16,817 nucleotides of DNA from CAYMTN01 sp964393335 (GTDB taxonomy: Bacteria; Chloroflexota; Anaerolineae; Aggregatilineales; Aggregatilineaceae). The stretch lies in contig CAYMTN010000111.1 in assembly GCA_964393335.1 (NCBI GenBank), positions 1 to 16,817 of the forward strand, given 5' to 3'. Shown one piece after another: positions 14,507 to 16,817 of the stretch. The notes below the pieces were generated by a model that saw nothing but the letters and a program-made list of their open reading frames with translations, did not search any database and was not told the origin of the DNA. The translations under genes were made by a program, and so were the position numbers. The first letter of the stretch is position 1. Every line of letters begins with the position of its first letter.

Positions 14507-14552
14507 GAATCAGCCCACCTGAAAGAGACGAACCGGCGAGTATCGCAGCAAC

Positions 14553-15461
14553 TTATCCTTTCAAGCCCGTCGTGGCAATGCCCTGCACCAGGTAACGCTG
14601 GAACACGACAAAAATAACGAACACCGGCACCAGTGATAGACTTGACATCGCAAAAATCGCGCCCCAATCGGTTGAACCGGATGGATCGGCAAACGTCCGC
14701 AGCGCCAACGAGACCGTATACAGCTTGGGGTTATTCAGATAGAGCAGCGGCGTCAAAAAGTCTTCCCAGGTCCAGTAAAACGAGAAGATCGCGGACGTGA
14801 TGATCGCCGGTTTGAGCTGCGGCAGGATGATCCGGAAAAAGATTCCGCTCTTGCCGCACCCATCGATCAACGCGGCTTCGTCCAGTTCGTTAGGAATGCC
14901 CCGGATGAACTGGATGATCATGAAGACGAAAAACGCCTGCCCGCCCATCCTGGGCAGCAGCAAGGGATAAAACGTGTTCAGCCACCCCAACTTGCTAAAC
15001 ATGATGTACTGGGGAATGATCAACACCTGAATCGGCAGCATGAGCGTCAGCATCATCACGCCGAACCAAATCCGTTTGCCAACAAACTTCACGCGCGCAA
15101 ACCCGTACGCCACCACCGCCGACGCGCTGACCGTCAGCAGCGTCCCCAGCCCGGCGTAGATAAACGAGTTCTTGTAAAACGTCGCGAATTTGATCCCCCC
15201 AAATCCATTCCACCCATTGGTGTAATTCTCAAAACGGATCTCCTTGGGGATGATCGCCGCTTGATTCGTCCAGATTTCACCGGGTCCCTTCAGCGAGCTG
15301 CCAAACAGCCAGAGAATCGGGTAGAGCATGGCAATCGCCGTCAGCGCCACAAAAGCGTGATAAAAGACCGTGCGCACCATCTTGCGCCGGTGCCAGGGAA
15401 GCGCGGGCCTGGTAGTGCTAAGATAGGTTGGCTGTACGGGCCGTTCCTTGACGCGATCCAT
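14553..15461 (-). CDS. sugar ABC transporter permease, MalG-type (second importer)
   Basis: A 302-residue CUT1 membrane subunit with about six hydrophobic segments, the first at about 33-54. The EAA loop is at 195-214 (EAALIDGCGKSGIFFRIILP) and the tail GIATTGLKG is typical of the MalG side. AAGGGG lies 8 nt before the ATG and overlaps the end of the upstream permease gene, only 3 bp away, so the two are translationally coupled. It belongs to a different importer from the 8123 gene, as the two proteins differ throughout. Confidence 0.95.
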   Translation of the reverse strand: MDRVKERPVQPTYLSTTRPALPWHRRKMVRTVFYHAFVALTAIAMLYPILWLFGSSLKGPGEIWTNQAAIIPKEIRFENYTNGWNGFGGIKFATFYKNSFIYAGLGTLLTVSASAVVAYGFARVKFVGKRIWFGVMMLTLMLPIQVLIIPQYIMFSKLGWLNTFYPLLLPRMGGQAFFVFMIIQFIRGIPNELDEAALIDGCGKSGIFFRIILPQLKPAIITSAIFSFYWTWEDFLTPLLYLNNPKLYTVSLALRTFADPSGSTDWGAIFAMSSLSLVPVFVIFVVFQRYLVQGIATTGLKG

Positions 15462-15464
15462 CGT

Positions 15465-16406
15465 CTAGTCCCCTTCCTGCGATTCGTAGTATACCCAGCG
15501 CGACGAGGACCAAAAAACAAGCGCCGTCATGAGGGCGATGACCACCAGCATAACCCAGGCCATCGCCGATGCGTATCCCATTTCATACGTCTCAAAGGCG
15601 CGCCGGTAAACGTACAGCGCATAAAACAGGGTCGTGTCGAGCGGCCTGCCACCCGTCACAATGAACGCCTGCGTAAACGTCATGAACCCGGCGATGAGCT
15701 GCATGACCAGGTTGAAGAATATGACTGGAGTCAGCAGGGGAAGCGTGATCCGGAAGAATTTCTGAATCCCGTTTGCGCCGTCGATAGAGGCTGATTCGTA
15801 AAGCTGCTCCGGGATTTGTTTCAACCCGGCCAGGAAGATGAGCATCGGCGAGCCAAACTGCCACGCGGCCAGCAGAATCAAGGTCCAGATCGCGTAATCG
15901 GGCTGCCCAAGCCACCAGACGCTTTCTTGCCCAAACTGGCCCATGATAAAATTCGCCAGCCCCTCACGCCCGAAAATTTCGCGCCACATGACAGCCACTG
16001 CAATGCTGCCGCCCACGACCGACGGGGCGTAATACGCCGCGCGATAGAGCGCGACTCCCCGGTGCTTGGTATTCAGCAGCATCGCCACCGCGAGTGCAAA
16101 AACCAGCCGCAGCGGCACCGCAAAGCCTGCATATTTCAGCGTAGCATTGACCGAGCGCCAGTAGCGGCGGTCCTCGTAAAACATGCGATGGAAATTATCC
16201 AGGCCGATGTAGTTCCAGCCGCGCAAAATATGATAGTCGGTAAACGACAGGCCAAGAGAAACCACCATTGGAATAAAGGCGAACAAAAGGAACGCGATCA
16301 ACCAGGGTGAGATGAACAGGTATCCCACCAGATTGTTCTGGCCAAATCGCGATCGTTCTTTGGGGGCCCCCCGGCGCTTGGGTAACGTAAAGGTTGTTTC
16401 GGCCAT
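15465..16406 (-). CDS. sugar ABC transporter permease, MalF-type (second importer)
   Basis: A 313-residue CUT1 membrane subunit with a basic cytoplasmic N-terminus (PKRRGAPKERSR). About six membrane segments follow, starting LVGYLFISPWLIAFLLFAF. The EAA-type loop is at 204-223 (ESASIDGANGIQKFFRITLP). FIVTGGRPLDTTLFYALYVY matches the late conserved stretch of the family. AGGA lies 7 nt before the ATG. The upstream gene on this strand is the binding protein ending at 16630, separated by 223 bp that hold a hairpin and a possible promoter. Confidence 0.95.
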   Translation of the reverse strand: MAETTFTLPKRRGAPKERSRFGQNNLVGYLFISPWLIAFLLFAFIPMVVSLGLSFTDYHILRGWNYIGLDNFHRMFYEDRRYWRSVNATLKYAGFAVPLRLVFALAVAMLLNTKHRGVALYRAAYYAPSVVGGSIAVAVMWREIFGREGLANFIMGQFGQESVWWLGQPDYAIWTLILLAAWQFGSPMLIFLAGLKQIPEQLYESASIDGANGIQKFFRITLPLLTPVIFFNLVMQLIAGFMTFTQAFIVTGGRPLDTTLFYALYVYRRAFETYEMGYASAMAWVMLVVIALMTALVFWSSSRWVYYESQEGD

Positions 16407-16542
16407 GCAATTTTCCTGGGAATGCCGTCAACTGGCGTCAGGCAGATGGGCGCTTGCGTCGTTGGACGATGGCCGTCGAGCAGAGAAGTACATTCGCCCG
16501 CTCACAGCCGTCTCGGCGCTCAAACCATTGGTTCATCGAAAA

Positions 16543-16573
16543 AGTATACCTTCAGGATCGATTAGCGTAGCAA
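16543..16573 (-). promoter_or_regulatory. weak candidate promoter for the second permease pair
   Basis: On the minus strand, TATACT (16543-16548, 5 of 6 matches) is preceded by TTGCTA (16568-16573) with a rather long 19-bp spacer. It lies just after the 16576-16597 hairpin and would give permease transcription independent of the binding protein. Confidence 0.25.
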
Positions 16574-16575
16574 GT

Positions 16576-16597
16576 GGGGCGCAGTGTGCTGCGCCCC
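16576..16597 (-). terminator. perfect hairpin between second binding protein and its permeases
   Basis: GGGGCGCAG (16576-16584), 4-nt loop, CTGCGCCCC (16589-16597): a very stable 9-bp stem, 32 bp after the stop of the binding protein. No T-tract follows on the minus strand, so it is not a textbook terminator. It occupies the same place as the true terminator of the first importer and may stabilise the upstream transcript or act as an attenuator. Confidence 0.5.
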
Positions 16598-16629
16598 TAA
16601 CCGGACATAACTCACCAGCCGGGCGGTTC

Positions 16630-16817
16630 TTACTGCGCCAGGATAGCTGAGGCTTCTTCCCGCAGCATCTGCACACCGTCTTCGGGAGACAGAACCCCGT
16701 ACAGGATCGGCTCGACAATCTCAGGAATGTAGACGTTGTTGTTGATATCCGCATGTGCGGCAGGATCGGGCGGGCGGATGGGGCTGTTGTAGCCTTCGAC
16801 AACGCCCAGGAAGTTGA
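16630..16817 (-). CDS. sugar ABC transporter substrate-binding protein, C-terminal 61 residues
   Basis: Partial gene whose 5' part lies beyond the right edge. The visible end reads PEIVEPILYGVLSPEDGVQM followed by LREEASAILAQ and TAA. This is the amphipathic C-terminal helix region typical of family 1 (CUT1) sugar-binding proteins, where a short helix-loop with a later EEA segment closes the protein. Its position upstream of two CUT1 permeases on the same strand supports the assignment as the binding protein of the second importer. Nothing can be said of its signal peptide or ligand. Confidence 0.82.
   Translation of the reverse strand, partial: NFLGVVEGYNSPIRPPDPAAHADINNNVYIPEIVEPILYGVLSPEDGVQMLREEASAILAQ

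Noticed and set aside
1..16817. CRISPR arrays, tRNA or rRNA genes, insertion sequences, attachment sites
   Set aside because: Reading both strands showed no regularly spaced repeats, no tRNA-like cloverleaf noticed by eye, no transposase motifs and no terminal inverted repeats with flanking duplications. A tRNAscan or ISfinder run could not be done here.

Overview
The window is GC-rich, gene-dense bacterial DNA devoted mainly to carbohydrate uptake. Three LacI-family regulators, two CUT1-type sugar ABC importers without an ATPase gene, a cytoplasmic GH31 enzyme, a GH71/GH99-like lipoprotein and a DUF624 membrane protein all lie within 17 kb. This gene mix and the style of the binding proteins resemble Chloroflexota (Anaerolineae-like) genomes. 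That placement is an inference from gene content; there is no rRNA or marker gene to confirm it.

Layout. (1) Positions 1-977, minus strand: the N-terminal part of a family 5 solute-binding protein, running off the left edge. (2) 1127-3422: two divergently transcribed LacI regulators (LacI-1 minus, LacI-2 plus). Their 289-bp intergenic region carries three related operators built on the core TTAGCGYTAA. (3) 3447-4133, minus: a PlsC-type acyltransferase. (4) 4348-5493, minus: LacI-3, which has two LacI-type helix-turn-helix domains in tandem. It is divergent from (5) 5725-13840, plus: a catabolic operon of sugar-binding protein, intergenic terminator, two permeases, GH31 enzyme, GH71/99-like lipoprotein and SDR oxidoreductase. 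An 18-bp perfect palindrome sits just downstream of a TTGACA promoter between LacI-3 and this operon. (6) 13874-16817, minus and convergent with region 5: the C-terminus of a second sugar-binding protein, two permeases and a DUF624 protein.

How the genes may work together (inference): the membrane-anchored GH71/99-like enzyme cuts an alpha-linked polysaccharide outside the cell. The 5725-8995 importer brings in the oligosaccharides, powered by an ATPase encoded elsewhere. The cytoplasmic GH31 enzyme releases monosaccharides. LacI-3 controls the operon through the palindrome. LacI-1 and LacI-2 have similar recognition helices and probably share the TTAGCGYTAA operators. LacI-1 may also control the family 5 binding protein downstream of it.

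The most unusual items are the tandem-HTH LacI-3 with its matching 18-bp palindrome, and a short palindromic segment in LacI-2 where a normally conserved stretch has been replaced. I found no tRNA, rRNA, CRISPR array, insertion sequence or phage gene.
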